Source: Symbiobacterium thermophilum
GTDB taxonomy: Bacteria; Bacillota; Sulfobacillia; DYFQ01
DNA length: 43,731 bases
Direction: 5' to 3'
NCBI GenBank assembly: GCA_020725105.1
Contig: DYFQ01000024.1
Span: 1 to 43,731, forward strand
Below are positions 7,548 to 15,724 of this stretch, piece by piece (the first letter of the stretch is position 1; every line of letters begins with the position of its first letter). The notes beneath the pieces were generated by a model. The model did no database searches and was not told the DNA's origin. It worked only from the letters and a program-made list of their open reading frames with translations. Made by a program: the position numbers and the translations under genes.

Positions 7548-9020
7548 ATGAGCCGGAACGGTGCGCAGACGGGAGCCCTGGCCATTCTGGCGGCCATCCC
7601 TTTTGTCATGACCCTTGGCAACTCCATGTTCGTCCCGATCCTGCCGCTGATGCAGCGTCGGATGGACCTGACGCCCCTGGAGACGGGGCTCATCATCACC
7701 GCCTTCTCCGTCCCCGGGGGCCTGCTCATCCCGGTGGCCGGCTTTCTGGCCGACCGGTTCGGCCGCCGGGCGGTGATGGTGCCGGCCCTCATCATCTTCG
7801 CCGCCGGCGGGGTGCTGGCCGGCCTGGCCCCGCTGCTTATGAAGCAGCCCTACCCCCTGTTTCTCGCCGGCCGGGCGCTGCAGGGGGTGGGCGTGGCCGG
7901 CACCGGTCCGATCGCCCTGGCGATGGCCGGCGACCTCTTCCAGCAGCAGGCCAGGAGCCGGGCCATGGGCGTCCTGGAGGCCGCCAACAATCTGGGCAAG
8001 GTCACCGCCCCCATCCTGGGTGTCCTGGCCGCGCTCATCGTCTGGTTCGCGCCGCTGTTCGTCTACGCCGTGTTCGCCCTGCCCGCGGCGGCGCTGGTCT
8101 GGTGGGGGTTGAAGGGCCGCGGCTTCCGGCCCGAGAAGCCGCGATCGGTGGCCAGCTACGGCAGGGACCTGCTGGCCGTGCTCCGCGCCAAGGGCGGGCC
8201 GCTGGCCGGCGTGCTGCTGGGCGGCGCCGTCGTGCTGTTCCTGTGGTTCGGCGTGCTCTTCTACTTCTCCGACGTGATCGACCGCCGCTTGAAGTTTCAT
8301 CCGGCCGTGAGAGGACTCATCTTCGCCGCGCCGGTGCTGGCCATGTCCGTAACCTCGTACCTCACGGGAACCTTTGCCCAGCGCCGCCTCAACGTCCTCA
8401 AATGGGTGGTCGGCGCCGGGCTTGGGCTGCTGGCCGGAGTGCTGGTGGCGCTGGGGTTCACCCAGCAGTTCGGCTGGTTGTTCGCGGCCGTCGCCCTGCT
8501 GGGGGTGGGCGCCGGGCTGGTCCTGCCGTCCCTGAACCTCCTGGCCACCAGCGCCGTGCCCGAGGCGGAGCGGGGCATGGTCACCGCCGTGTACGGGGCG
8601 GTGCGGTTCCTGGGGGTGGCCCTCGGCCCACCCGTCTTTGGCACGCTGCTGGGCGTCGGGACCGGCCTCACGTTCTTCAGCGCCGCCGGGCTGGCCACCG
8701 GGGTGCTGGCCGCCAGCCTGTGGCTCATCGATCTCCGCCGGCTGCTGCCCAGGAAACTCCTGCGGGCCAGGCCCGACGCTGAAGCCGGGACCGGAAGGGA
8801 GAGGCCGCGCGAGGCCAGGCCCGAGGGCGGGTGGCGCCGCCGGCTGCCGGCGCGCCCATCTCCGGCGCCCGGGCTCGTTGAGTCCGGCACCAACCCCGTG
8901 CCGGCGGCAGCGGAGGGCGGGGCTGACCCGGCAGCGGGCCCGCAAGCCGTCGGGCCGGCCGGCCCGACCGAGGCCGGCCCGGACAGCAGCCCGTGGGAGT
9001 GCGCGGGCCTGCCGGAATAA
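7548..9020 (+). CDS. MFS transporter (drug/metabolite efflux type)
   Basis: A 490-residue major facilitator superfamily protein. The first 405 residues hold twelve predicted helices. The loop between helices 2 and 3 carries the signature GFLADRFGRRAVM (about residues 65-77), and helix 5 a motif-C-like G-rich stretch. The subfamily resembles DHA-type proton-coupled efflux permeases. The last 80 residues form a hydrophilic Pro/Ala/Gly-rich tail with no membrane segment, which is unusual and may be a low-complexity extension. It stands alone, divergent from the DUF421 gene and convergent with the ger operon. The substrate cannot be read from the sequence. The start ATG has no strong ribosome site. 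Confidence 0.87.
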   Translation: MSRNGAQTGALAILAAIPFVMTLGNSMFVPILPLMQRRMDLTPLETGLIITAFSVPGGLLIPVAGFLADRFGRRAVMVPALIIFAAGGVLAGLAPLLMKQPYPLFLAGRALQGVGVAGTGPIALAMAGDLFQQQARSRAMGVLEAANNLGKVTAPILGVLAALIVWFAPLFVYAVFALPAAALVWWGLKGRGFRPEKPRSVASYGRDLLAVLRAKGGPLAGVLLGGAVVLFLWFGVLFYFSDVIDRRLKFHPAVRGLIFAAPVLAMSVTSYLTGTFAQRRLNVLKWVVGAGLGLLAGVLVALGFTQQFGWLFAAVALLGVGAGLVLPSLNLLATSAVPEAERGMVTAVYGAVRFLGVALGPPVFGTLLGVGTGLTFFSAAGLATGVLAASLWLIDLRRLLPRKLLRARPDAEAGTGRERPREARPEGGWRRRLPARPSPAPGLVESGTNPVPAAAEGGADPAAGPQAVGPAGPTEAGPDSSPWECAGLPE

Positions 9021-9083
9021 GCCCGGGCGCGGCCGTACCGCCCTCGCCGGATGACCCGGGACGGGTTCCGGCCCGCGGGACGG

Positions 9084-10259
9084 TCACCAGCCGATGCCAC
9101 GGCCGCGTAGTCCCGTTCGGAATAGCAGCTCAACGGTGACGTCCACCTCCAGATCGGGCCAGCCGTCGTGCCACCCCTCCGCCAGCCGTGGATCGATCCG
9201 GCGGAAGGTCTCGGCAAAGCCCAGCGGGTCCGCCCGCCAGTCCCGAAGCCGGTCGACGAGCCGCCGGACGGACTCTTCCATCGCCCGGGTCACCTTGGCC
9301 TGCCAGATCTCCGCCTCCGCCCTGGGTGACTCCGTCACCGGCAGCCCCTCGGTCACGATGGCCTCGGCCCGGAGGTTTATGGCCAGCCGCCTAGGCGCTA
9401 CCGAGGTGACCCTGACGGCCTTGCGGACCGATTTCAGCCGGATGGCCACGCTGTCGCCGGGGCCAGGCTCACCGGCGTCGGGGCCGGGCCTGGCAACGAA
9501 GACGTTCGACATGAACGCCCCGGGGAGGAACAACCCGAAGGCGGCGGCCTCCTCGTCCCTGAGGAGGCCGGCGAGCCGGTCACCGGAGAACACGGCAACG
9601 GCTTCGATCAAGTGGTTTCGCTCCAGGGCCGCCACGTAGGCGCACCAGGGGTCCCGGTGCGGCGCCACCAGGTAGTCGTAGAACCGCCAGAAGCGGAGGT
9701 TATGGGTGAGGGCCTGGCGGGGTTCCACCTGTTCGAAGGCGTCCTGCAGGTCCAGGACCTGGAAGCCCGACTCGTCGGAGGTGGCGGCCATGAGGTCTCT
9801 GGCCCTGCCCCGGGTCACCACGACCCAGACCTTCATGGGGAAGTCCGAGGCACGGATGAAGTAGTCAAGCCAGGGCCGGATCCCCTGGCGGGCCAGGTCC
9901 TCGCCGATGGCCAGGAGAGCCGAACTGCCGGTGTAGACCCGCCGGCCGATGCCCGGGTTGATGCCCAGGGTGGCCTCCTCGACGGTCCTGCCCGCGGAAG
10001 ACCGGACGATGAGCCGCCAGCCACCGGCGCCGCCGGCACCGCCGCCGGCGTTCCCCGCCCCGCCGCCCCCGGTGGCCCCCGCGGGCGCGGCAATGGCCAT
10101 CGAGACCTCCACCCGACCGGGCTCGTCAGCCGCGTCCAGTCCGACGGCCATGACGATCGCCCGGTCGTTGAGGTCCACCCGGTCCCGGCAACCCGTCAGC
10201 GCCAGTAACCCGGGGACCAGCAGCAGGGCCAGGGCCACCCGCGAGCGGCCGGCCTTCAT
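9084..10259 (-). CDS. gerC: Ger(x)C family spore germination lipoprotein
   Basis: A 391-residue GerC-type component of a nutrient germinant receptor in the inner spore membrane. The N-terminus is a lipoprotein signal ending in LTGCRDRVDLNDRAIVMAVGLD; LTGC is the lipobox, and the following NDRAIVMAVGLD-type segment is conserved in the family. Later family features include VTRGRARDLM and FPMKVWVVV. A Gly/Ala-rich insertion lies near residue 60. The start ATG overlaps the gerB stop (ATGA). The C-terminal region (AEIWQAKVTRAMEESVRRL..., LRDWRADPLGFAETFRR) matches GerC domain 3. Length is usual for the family. It works with the GerA and GerB products. Confidence 0.95.
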   Translation of the reverse strand: MKAGRSRVALALLLVPGLLALTGCRDRVDLNDRAIVMAVGLDAADEPGRVEVSMAIAAPAGATGGGGAGNAGGGAGGAGGWRLIVRSSAGRTVEEATLGINPGIGRRVYTGSSALLAIGEDLARQGIRPWLDYFIRASDFPMKVWVVVTRGRARDLMAATSDESGFQVLDLQDAFEQVEPRQALTHNLRFWRFYDYLVAPHRDPWCAYVAALERNHLIEAVAVFSGDRLAGLLRDEEAAAFGLFLPGAFMSNVFVARPGPDAGEPGPGDSVAIRLKSVRKAVRVTSVAPRRLAINLRAEAIVTEGLPVTESPRAEAEIWQAKVTRAMEESVRRLVDRLRDWRADPLGFAETFRRIDPRLAEGWHDGWPDLEVDVTVELLFRTGLRGRGIGW

Positions 10260-11344
10260 GGGTTCACCCGCTTTCCGCGCCGCAGCAGGAGGATGGCGGC
10301 GGGGAACACGAGTCCCACCACGTAACCCAGCAGCGACCAGCCAACCATCAGGGTTTCGCGCACCTGGGTCTGCAGGGGCAGCCGCAGGATGACAAAGGCC
10401 AGCCCCGCCAGGACGGGTACCAACCACCGGTGGTGCGGGAGGCGGAACAGGTCCGCGAACAGTGCCGCGGCCACGTAGAGGGTGGCCGCGACCACTACGA
10501 AGCCAATACCGTGCCAGATCAAGACGGTCACGAAAAGAGCGCTCTCCACGGGCAGGATGGTGATGGGGGAGGTGGCCATGGTCTCCAGACCCGGGTACTG
10601 CAGCGTTTTCAACGCCGCGTCGCTGAAGAGAAGGTGCGGGGTGGTGGTGATGACGCCCACCACCACCAGGGCAGCCAGGAGGCCGGCCAGCACGGGGCGG
10701 TGCACCCGCCGCCGGTAATCCAGGTAGGCGGCGTAAAGCGGCACCAGAAAGAAGCCCCGGATCCCCAGCACGTACGCCCACGTGGTGCCGTTGTAGAACG
10801 GGGCCGGGTCCGGCAGATCCACTGGTAGAAGCGCCCCGAGGCTGGCCTCGGCCAGCGGGATGACCAGGATCATGACCAGGCCGATCAGCAAAAACCAGCT
10901 AAAAGCCTCGGCAAAGCGGGCCACGACCTCCGGGCCCAGGTAGGCCGCGAAAGAGCTGATGCCCAAGGTCAACGCGGCGGGATACGCCGGCGAGGTCTCG
11001 GGAAGTTCCATCACCTCCAGTAGCTGGAGCATGGTGTCCAGGGTGCCCACGGGGCCCCAGAGGAAGACGTAGGTGGCCAGCAAGAACCCGTACACCCAAC
11101 CCAGCACCGGCCCCACCGCCCGCACCGAGAACCGACCGGCCGGTCCTGCCGCGAACCGCCTGGCCAGCGCCAGCGCCAGCAGCCCGCCGGCGCCGGTGAC
11201 CAGCCACTGTACCAGGTTGGCGACCCAGATGTGGCGGCCGAAGTCGTGATGGACGGCGGGAGAGCCAAAGGGCGTCAGGGAGATGGACGTCAAGGCCACC
11301 ACGACGAAGAGTTGCCACTGGGAAATCCGATAGGTGAAGGTCAT
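10256..11344 (-). CDS. gerB: GerB-type spore germination permease
   Basis: A 362-residue protein with ten predicted membrane helices, belonging to the GerB family of the amino acid-polyamine-organocation superfamily. It begins with the usual MTFTYRISQWQLFVVVAL segment and ends with a short basic tail (RRGKRVNP). In germinant receptors this subunit is thought to bind the nutrient. The ATG overlaps the gerA TGA, and its own TGA overlaps the gerC ATG, so all three are translationally coupled. Length is typical. Confidence 0.95.
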   Translation of the reverse strand: MTFTYRISQWQLFVVVALTSISLTPFGSPAVHHDFGRHIWVANLVQWLVTGAGGLLALALARRFAAGPAGRFSVRAVGPVLGWVYGFLLATYVFLWGPVGTLDTMLQLLEVMELPETSPAYPAALTLGISSFAAYLGPEVVARFAEAFSWFLLIGLVMILVIPLAEASLGALLPVDLPDPAPFYNGTTWAYVLGIRGFFLVPLYAAYLDYRRRVHRPVLAGLLAALVVVGVITTTPHLLFSDAALKTLQYPGLETMATSPITILPVESALFVTVLIWHGIGFVVVAATLYVAAALFADLFRLPHHRWLVPVLAGLAFVILRLPLQTQVRETLMVGWSLLGYVVGLVFPAAILLLRRGKRVNP

Positions 11345-12831
11345 GGCCCGTCCTGCCTCGCCCTGGAGCCGGTCCGCCTGGTGTCGGCGGCCCGCCAGGT
11401 CTGCGGTCGTCGCTCGATGGCCTGCCGCGACGGGGCGACGACCGAGTAGTGGACCAGGTCGTACCAGTTCAGGGGGGCAAAAGGCTTCAGGTACGGCACC
11501 CCGGCCGACTGGAGCGAGGCCAGGTGCACCAGCAGCGAGGCGAAGCCGGCCACCAGCCCGAAAGCGCCGAGGAACCCCGCCAGGACGGTGATGGGGTACT
11601 TCCAGATGCGGATCGCGAAGGACAGCGGGAAGTTGACGATGATCAGCGACCCGATGGCCGTGCCCGCCAGGACAATGATGACCAGGCTGCTGGCCAGCCT
11701 GGCGGTGACGGCGGCCTGGCCGATGATGAGGCTCCCGACGATGGTCAGGGTCTGCCCGAGTGGCCCCGGAGCCTGCATGGCCGCCTGCTGCACCAAGTCC
11801 TGCAGCAACAGGAGCACCAGGATCTCACCGAGTACCGGGTAGGGTACCCCTTCCCGGGTCACGGCCACCGTGACTGCCAGGGGGGTAGGCAGGATCTGCG
11901 GGTTCACCGCCAGGAGCGCTGCGTACGTGGCGGGGCCCAGCACGGCCAGCAAAGTCCCCGCCGCCCGGAGGAACCGGGCGAAGAGGCGGTTGAGGGGGCC
12001 CTGCAGGAAGCCCTCGCTGTCCTTCTGAAGCTCCACCAGGGTGGTCGGAACGATCAGGGCGAAGGGAGAGCCGTCAACCAGCACGGCGACCCTGCCGTTC
12101 ATCAGGGCCCTGGCAACCCGTACGGGCCGCTCGGTGAGTTGCCCCAGGGGGAAGGGCGTCAGCGTCCGGCCAAACAGAAGCTCCGACAGGACCGAGGCGT
12201 CGTCAACCCAGTCAATGTCGAGGGACTTCAACCCCTCCCGCACCTCGTGCAGGATCTCCCGGTTGGTGACGTCCTTGACGGAAAGCACGGCCACCTTGGT
12301 CCGGGAGCGGCGCCCGATTTCCAGCTGTTCGATCCGGAGTTCCTCGACCGGCAACCGGGAGCGGACCAGGTTCAGGTTGACCCGGAGTTGCTCGACGAAG
12401 GCGTATTTGGGCCCGAGCAGCGTCTGCTCGGTGCTGGGCTCGGGGACGTCTCTCGCGGCGGGATGGAACAGGTCAAAGGTGCAGGCCAGCGGCGCGCCGT
12501 CTACAAACACGGCGGCCCAGCCGTCGAGGACCTTGCGTTTGATCTCGGAAAGCGACTCCGCCGGCTCGCCCATCGAGAGGACCCGCCGGATGGCCTTCGG
12601 GTCGGGAGCCGCGTCAACCAGCGGCCGCACCACGTCTTCTCGGAGGCGGCGGCGGTCCACCACCGAGTCGAGGTAGGCCACGGCAGCCTCTCGCCCGCCG
12701 TCAAGCCGGAGCCGCAGCCACTTGAGTTCCGAAGGCGACAGCGCCGCGTCGAGGGCGCGTATCCAGTCCGACCACTTGCGCTTCGACTTCCACCAGCCAA
12801 ACACCTTGCGCTCTGACGCCTCCCCGGACAC
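11341..12831 (-). CDS. gerA: GerA-type spore germination protein
   Basis: A 496-residue GerA family subunit of a germinant receptor. The N-terminal half is a soluble cytoplasmic domain; the conserved core includes GRVAVLVDGSPFALIVPTTLVE (about residue 250) and EDF-like segments. The C-terminal half has about five membrane helices. It starts at a GTG with GAGGGG close upstream; a later in-frame GTG (VFGWWK) is an alternative. About 25 bases upstream the minus strand reads AATACTA (12862-12856), six of seven bases of the sigma-G/sigma-F -10 consensus CATNNTA, but the -35 match is poor. Forespore expression would fit the operon's role. Confidence 0.95.
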   Translation of the reverse strand: MSGEASERKVFGWWKSKRKWSDWIRALDAALSPSELKWLRLRLDGGREAAVAYLDSVVDRRRLREDVVRPLVDAAPDPKAIRRVLSMGEPAESLSEIKRKVLDGWAAVFVDGAPLACTFDLFHPAARDVPEPSTEQTLLGPKYAFVEQLRVNLNLVRSRLPVEELRIEQLEIGRRSRTKVAVLSVKDVTNREILHEVREGLKSLDIDWVDDASVLSELLFGRTLTPFPLGQLTERPVRVARALMNGRVAVLVDGSPFALIVPTTLVELQKDSEGFLQGPLNRLFARFLRAAGTLLAVLGPATYAALLAVNPQILPTPLAVTVAVTREGVPYPVLGEILVLLLLQDLVQQAAMQAPGPLGQTLTIVGSLIIGQAAVTARLASSLVIIVLAGTAIGSLIIVNFPLSFAIRIWKYPITVLAGFLGAFGLVAGFASLLVHLASLQSAGVPYLKPFAPLNWYDLVHYSVVAPSRQAIERRPQTWRAADTRRTGSRARQDGP

Positions 12832-12895
12832 CCCTCACGGGAGCGCCCACGGAGGTAGTATTGGGCAGAGCCGGGTAAGGTAGCCCGAGAACGAC

Positions 12896-12928
12896 CGGCG
12901 GCCGCCTTCGGGGGAGGGGCGGCCGCCG
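12896..12928 (-). terminator. Terminator-like hairpin between the stalk-domain gene and gerA
   Basis: A perfect 11-bp stem, CGGCGGCCGCC with GGCGGCCGCCG, with an 11-base loop. It lies 45 bases beyond the stop of the stalk-domain gene and 65 bases before the gerA start, so it would separate the two units. No T-run follows. Confidence 0.55.
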
Positions 12929-12973
12929 ATCCGTTCAGGGTGCGTCCGTGCGGCGATGCGCGGGGTGGGGAGC

Positions 12974-13675
12974 CTAGTCCGACCCGTCTTCGTCCGCAGG
13001 GTCCGTCACGATGACCATCTCGTTCTCGGCGTCCCAGTCGACGTTGGCCCGCAGGGCCTGGGCGATGAACCGGAGCGGGACCATGGTCCGGTTGTTAACC
13101 AGCGTGGCCGGCACGCCAAGCTCTACTGGCTCGCCGTTGACGTAGGCCGTGGTCTCACCCAGGGTCAGCACCACGGTGACGTCGCCCTTGACCACCGTCA
13201 CGGTCTTGGTCTCCGGGTCCCAGCTGACCTCCGCCTTCAGGCCCTGTGCCAGGGCCCGGAAGGGAATCAGCGTCCTGCCCTCCCTGATAACCGGCGGTAC
13301 GTCCATCTGAGGCCGGCGACCCTTGACGTAGACCAGGATCTCCTGGTGCCGGAGCTGCTCGCGGAACAACCGGCCCAGCCCCTTGTAGGCCTCCACGTCC
13401 TTGGGATCCTCGGCCAGCGCTTCTTCCAGCGCCGCGACGGCTTCCTCGGCCTTGCCAACCTGCTTGTAGGCGTCGGCCAGTGCCTTGAGCGCCTTGGAGC
13501 GGTCTTTGCCCTTGGGCGGCAGGTTCTCATGGAGTTGGGCGATTCGTCCCATGACCTGGTCCAGCGTCTCCTCGGCCTTCTGGCCGGGGGCCGCCGCCGG
13601 CTGGGCATACCCCAGGGAGGTCGCCAGCAGCAGGACCCCCAGGGCCAGCGCGACCACTCGGGAAACACGACGCAT
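12974..13675 (-). CDS. Secreted protein with TPR segment and copper-amine-oxidase-type stalk domain
   Basis: A 233-residue exported protein. A signal peptide (cut near GYAQ) is followed by a short helical TPR segment (about residues 50-115, with KALKALADAYKQVGKAEEAV and ALAEDPKDVEAYKGLG). The C-terminal 115 residues form a copper amine oxidase N-terminal-like stalk domain (VPPVIREGRTLIPFRALAQ, then GEPVELGVPATLVNNRTMVP and VPLRFIAQALRANVDWD). This domain is common in cell-surface proteins of spore-forming Bacillota and has no catalytic role. The tail is acidic (DPADEDGSD). The ATG at 13675 has GGAAGGAGG ten bases upstream; a longer in-frame reading lacks a ribosome site. Confidence 0.85.
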   Translation of the reverse strand: MRRVSRVVALALGVLLLATSLGYAQPAAAPGQKAEETLDQVMGRIAQLHENLPPKGKDRSKALKALADAYKQVGKAEEAVAALEEALAEDPKDVEAYKGLGRLFREQLRHQEILVYVKGRRPQMDVPPVIREGRTLIPFRALAQGLKAEVSWDPETKTVTVVKGDVTVVLTLGETTAYVNGEPVELGVPATLVNNRTMVPLRFIAQALRANVDWDAENEMVIVTDPADEDGSD

Positions 13676-13849
13676 CGGTCGATCCTCCTTCCAGCCGGCT
13701 CCGCGCGGCTGAATTCTTGCCTTCTGCCCTACCATTCGAACCGGAGCGGAAAGTTTCGGGGGGTTCCGCGGGCGGGGTATCCTGAAGCGGGCCGGGGGCG
13801 CTGGTCAAGGGCGGCGAGAGGTTCGCTCATGCGGGCCCGAAAATGAAGA

Positions 13850-13877
13850 GACCCCAGCCCGATACCTGGCTGGGGTC
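13850..13877 (-). terminator. Rho-independent terminator of the DDDPPP peptide gene
   Basis: A perfect 10-bp stem, GACCCCAGCC with GGCTGGGGTC, with an 8-base loop. On the minus strand it is followed by TCTTCATTTT, a T-rich tail. It lies about 90 bases beyond the stop of the small peptide gene and closes a single-gene unit. Confidence 0.7.
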
Positions 13878-13968
13878 AGCGGGGCAGAGCTCCACGCAGG
13901 CTGCCCACGGTGATCCCACCCTCCATGGCGGTATATTGTTCCTGATAACTCAGGGTATCGTCTGGGGT

Positions 13969-14118
13969 TTACCAGCCATCCGCGGGCGGGGGGTCGTCAT
14001 CAACCACCAGGAAGCTTGGTCCCTCCGTCCGGGTAGCAAGACCTCCTGCCACCGGAGCGAAGGCGAAGACGGCCAGCAGCACCAGACTGATCCCCCACAG
14101 CAGCACGCGCCGCGCCAT
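13969..14118 (-). CDS. Exported small peptide precursor ending in DDDPPPADGW
   Basis: A 49-residue protein: MARR start, a hydrophobic signal segment (residues 5-26), a likely signal-peptidase cut after GLA (about 28), and a short mature part ending in VVDDDPPPADGW. The ATG has a perfect AGGAGGTGA ribosome site seven bases upstream. A sigma-H-like promoter lies 30-60 bases upstream and a T-tailed terminator lies downstream, so it is a complete single-gene unit. It is divergent from an XRE-TPR regulator gene. Sigma-H promoters also drive many phr pheromone genes in Bacillus. The acidic D-P-P-P core recurs in the YDPPPP repeats of the other small exported protein in this window. A pheromone role is inference. 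Confidence 0.78.
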   Translation of the reverse strand: MARRVLLWGISLVLLAVFAFAPVAGGLATRTEGPSFLVVDDDPPPADGW

Positions 14119-14149
14119 CCGTTCTCACCTCCTCTCTGCACGGTGGACA

Positions 14150-14176
14150 GAATTCAAGGGAACGCGGCTAAATCCT
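14150..14176 (-). promoter_or_regulatory. Sigma-H-like promoter of the DDDPPP peptide gene
   Basis: On the minus strand AGGATTT (14176..14170), 11 bases, then CTTGAATTC (14158..14150). This matches the sigma-H (Spo0H) consensus RnAGGAwww, N11-12, RnnGAATww at every core base, with mismatches only at the flanking R positions and the final w. The predicted start is about 25-30 bases before the peptide ATG. Confidence 0.6.
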
Positions 14177-14181
14177 TGAAG

Positions 14182-14203
14182 ACTGTTTACGATAGCGGAC
14201 AAC
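14182..14203 (+). promoter_or_regulatory. Two-block element, copy 1 (peptide/regulator intergenic region)
   Basis: Reads ACTGTTTACG, three to four bases, GCGGACA. The same two blocks recur at 15725-15747 in front of the HD-GYP gene with one mismatch. It lies immediately upstream of the sigma-H-like promoter of the peptide gene and about 135 bases upstream of the regulator gene. An inverted copy of the TGTTTAC core (GTAAACA, 14302-14308) lies nearer the regulator start. It may be an operator for the XRE-TPR regulator. Confidence 0.5.
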
Positions 14204-14337
14204 GGAACAGCTGGAGAGCGTCACCGGGTCCCACGCGGAGGACGCTAGAAAGAACTGAAGGACCGCGACATCTGTACGGCGAACCGGCGTTCCGGTATGC
14301 TGTAAACAACGCGTTCGACATATGGGAGGGCTACGCC

Positions 14338-15687
14338 GTGGAAACGCTGGCGGAAAAGCTCAAGAACCTGATGGGCTGGAACCTTTCCGACCGTTCCCGC
14401 CGGCTGTCGCTGCGGGAAGTCGCCAGGGGCACGGGGCTGTCCCACTCGTACCTTTGGATGCTGGTCTCCGGAGCCCGCGACAACCCCACGGCCGACGTGC
14501 TGGAACGGCTGTCCCACTACTTCGGTACTGACATCAGCTACTTCCACGAGACTCGGGGGCCGGGTTCCGAAGGTGCGCAGTTCCGCGGGAGGCTGGTGGA
14601 GGTCCGCGCGCTGATTCACCGGGCAGAGACCGACGGACCCGAGGAACTGGGCCCCGAGCTGGAGGAAGCCTGGGAACTGGTCTGCCGAGCCGGCCCCGCT
14701 GAACTGGCCGTTCGCGTCGCCCTGGCCTACTGCCGCTGCCTTCGTAGCCAGAAGGCATATCCGAAAGGCGAAGCGGTGTTGCGGCAGCTCAGCGGACGGT
14801 GGCTAGGGAAGCTGCCGCTTGACTACGAGATCCGGGTGCAGTTTCAGTTTGCCGTCCTGGCTTACGAGCAGGCCCGGTACTTTGAGGCCGTAGAGCGGAT
14901 GGAAACCTGCCTGGAACGGATCGAGAGCGCGGGACACCAGACCCCCCTTCTTGAAGACGTCTGGTACAATCTGGGGATCTACTACCGGCGGGTAGGCCGG
15001 CCGGAGGATTCGGTCCGGGCGTACCTGCGGGCTCGCGAGCTTCACCCCGATGACAGTGGGCAGCGACTCGCCTTCATCCACATGGGGCTCGGACAGGCCT
15101 ACCGCGACTGCAGGCGCTACGAAGAATCACTGGAGCATTTGCTGGGGGCGCTGGAGATCCTGACCGAGCTGGGCGACGCCAAGTGGGCCGGGGCGGTCTG
15201 CAACAACCTGGGCGATACCCTGTGTGAACTCGGTCGCTGGCGTGAAGCCAGGGCCCGGTACGAAGCGGGGCTGCTGGCCCACAGAATGGTCCGCTACGAG
15301 AGGGGCGCCGGGCTGAACCTCGCCGGCATCGCCCGCTGCCAGCTGGAGCTCGGCGACCCGGCCAAGGCCCTGTCCACCGTCAACCAGGCTTTGTCCCTGC
15401 TGGCGCAACTGGGCGAAAAGCCCGACTGGGCCGACGCGCTGCTGGTCCGGGCCCGTGTGTACACGGCCCTCGAGGAGTGGGACAAGGCCCGCGCTGACCT
15501 GGAGAAGGCCAAGACCTGCTTCCACGAGGGCAGGATGGTGCCCCACCTGCTGCGGGCCATCGCCGTGGAGGCGGAACTTGACAGCCGGATGGGCGCCCTC
15601 GAGGACGGGGCCGAACGGCTGCGGCGATCGGCTGAAGTCGTCCGCGGCCTGGCCGACTGGGTACGGACCGTCGGCCGGGCGGCCTGA
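14338..15687 (+). CDS. XRE-family HTH + TPR regulator (RRNPP-like)
   Basis: A 449-residue regulator. Residues 5-65 form a helix-turn-helix of the XRE type (LSLREVARGTGLSHSYLWML, then NPTADVLERLSHYF). The rest is a run of TPR-like helical pairs, clearest from about residue 190 (YFEAVERMETCLERIE, RYEESLEHLLGALEILTELG, RWREARARYEAGLLAH and EWDKARADLEKAKTCFHEG). An XRE HTH fused to C-terminal TPRs is the layout of PlcR, NprR and related RRNPP peptide receptors. The GTG start has GGGAGGG seven bases upstream; the open frame runs further up but without a ribosome site. It is divergent from the small exported peptide gene, and upstream of an HD-GYP gene. Ligand identity is inferred only. Confidence 0.85.
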   Translation: METLAEKLKNLMGWNLSDRSRRLSLREVARGTGLSHSYLWMLVSGARDNPTADVLERLSHYFGTDISYFHETRGPGSEGAQFRGRLVEVRALIHRAETDGPEELGPELEEAWELVCRAGPAELAVRVALAYCRCLRSQKAYPKGEAVLRQLSGRWLGKLPLDYEIRVQFQFAVLAYEQARYFEAVERMETCLERIESAGHQTPLLEDVWYNLGIYYRRVGRPEDSVRAYLRARELHPDDSGQRLAFIHMGLGQAYRDCRRYEESLEHLLGALEILTELGDAKWAGAVCNNLGDTLCELGRWREARARYEAGLLAHRMVRYERGAGLNLAGIARCQLELGDPAKALSTVNQALSLLAQLGEKPDWADALLVRARVYTALEEWDKARADLEKAKTCFHEGRMVPHLLRAIAVEAELDSRMGALEDGAERLRRSAEVVRGLADWVRTVGRAA

Positions 15688-15724
15688 GCGAGAGGGATGT
15701 CTCTCGGCCAGGCCCCACAGGTCA

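Noticed and set aside
6749-8782. A 677-codon plus-strand frame across the DUF421 and MFS genes
   Set aside because: It overlaps two recognisable genes in other frames and has low-complexity Gly/Arg/Pro composition.
13843-14337. N-terminal extension of the XRE-TPR regulator from 13843
   Set aside because: The extension crosses the terminator and the peptide gene on the other strand, has no ribosome site, and the HTH begins only after the GTG at 14338.
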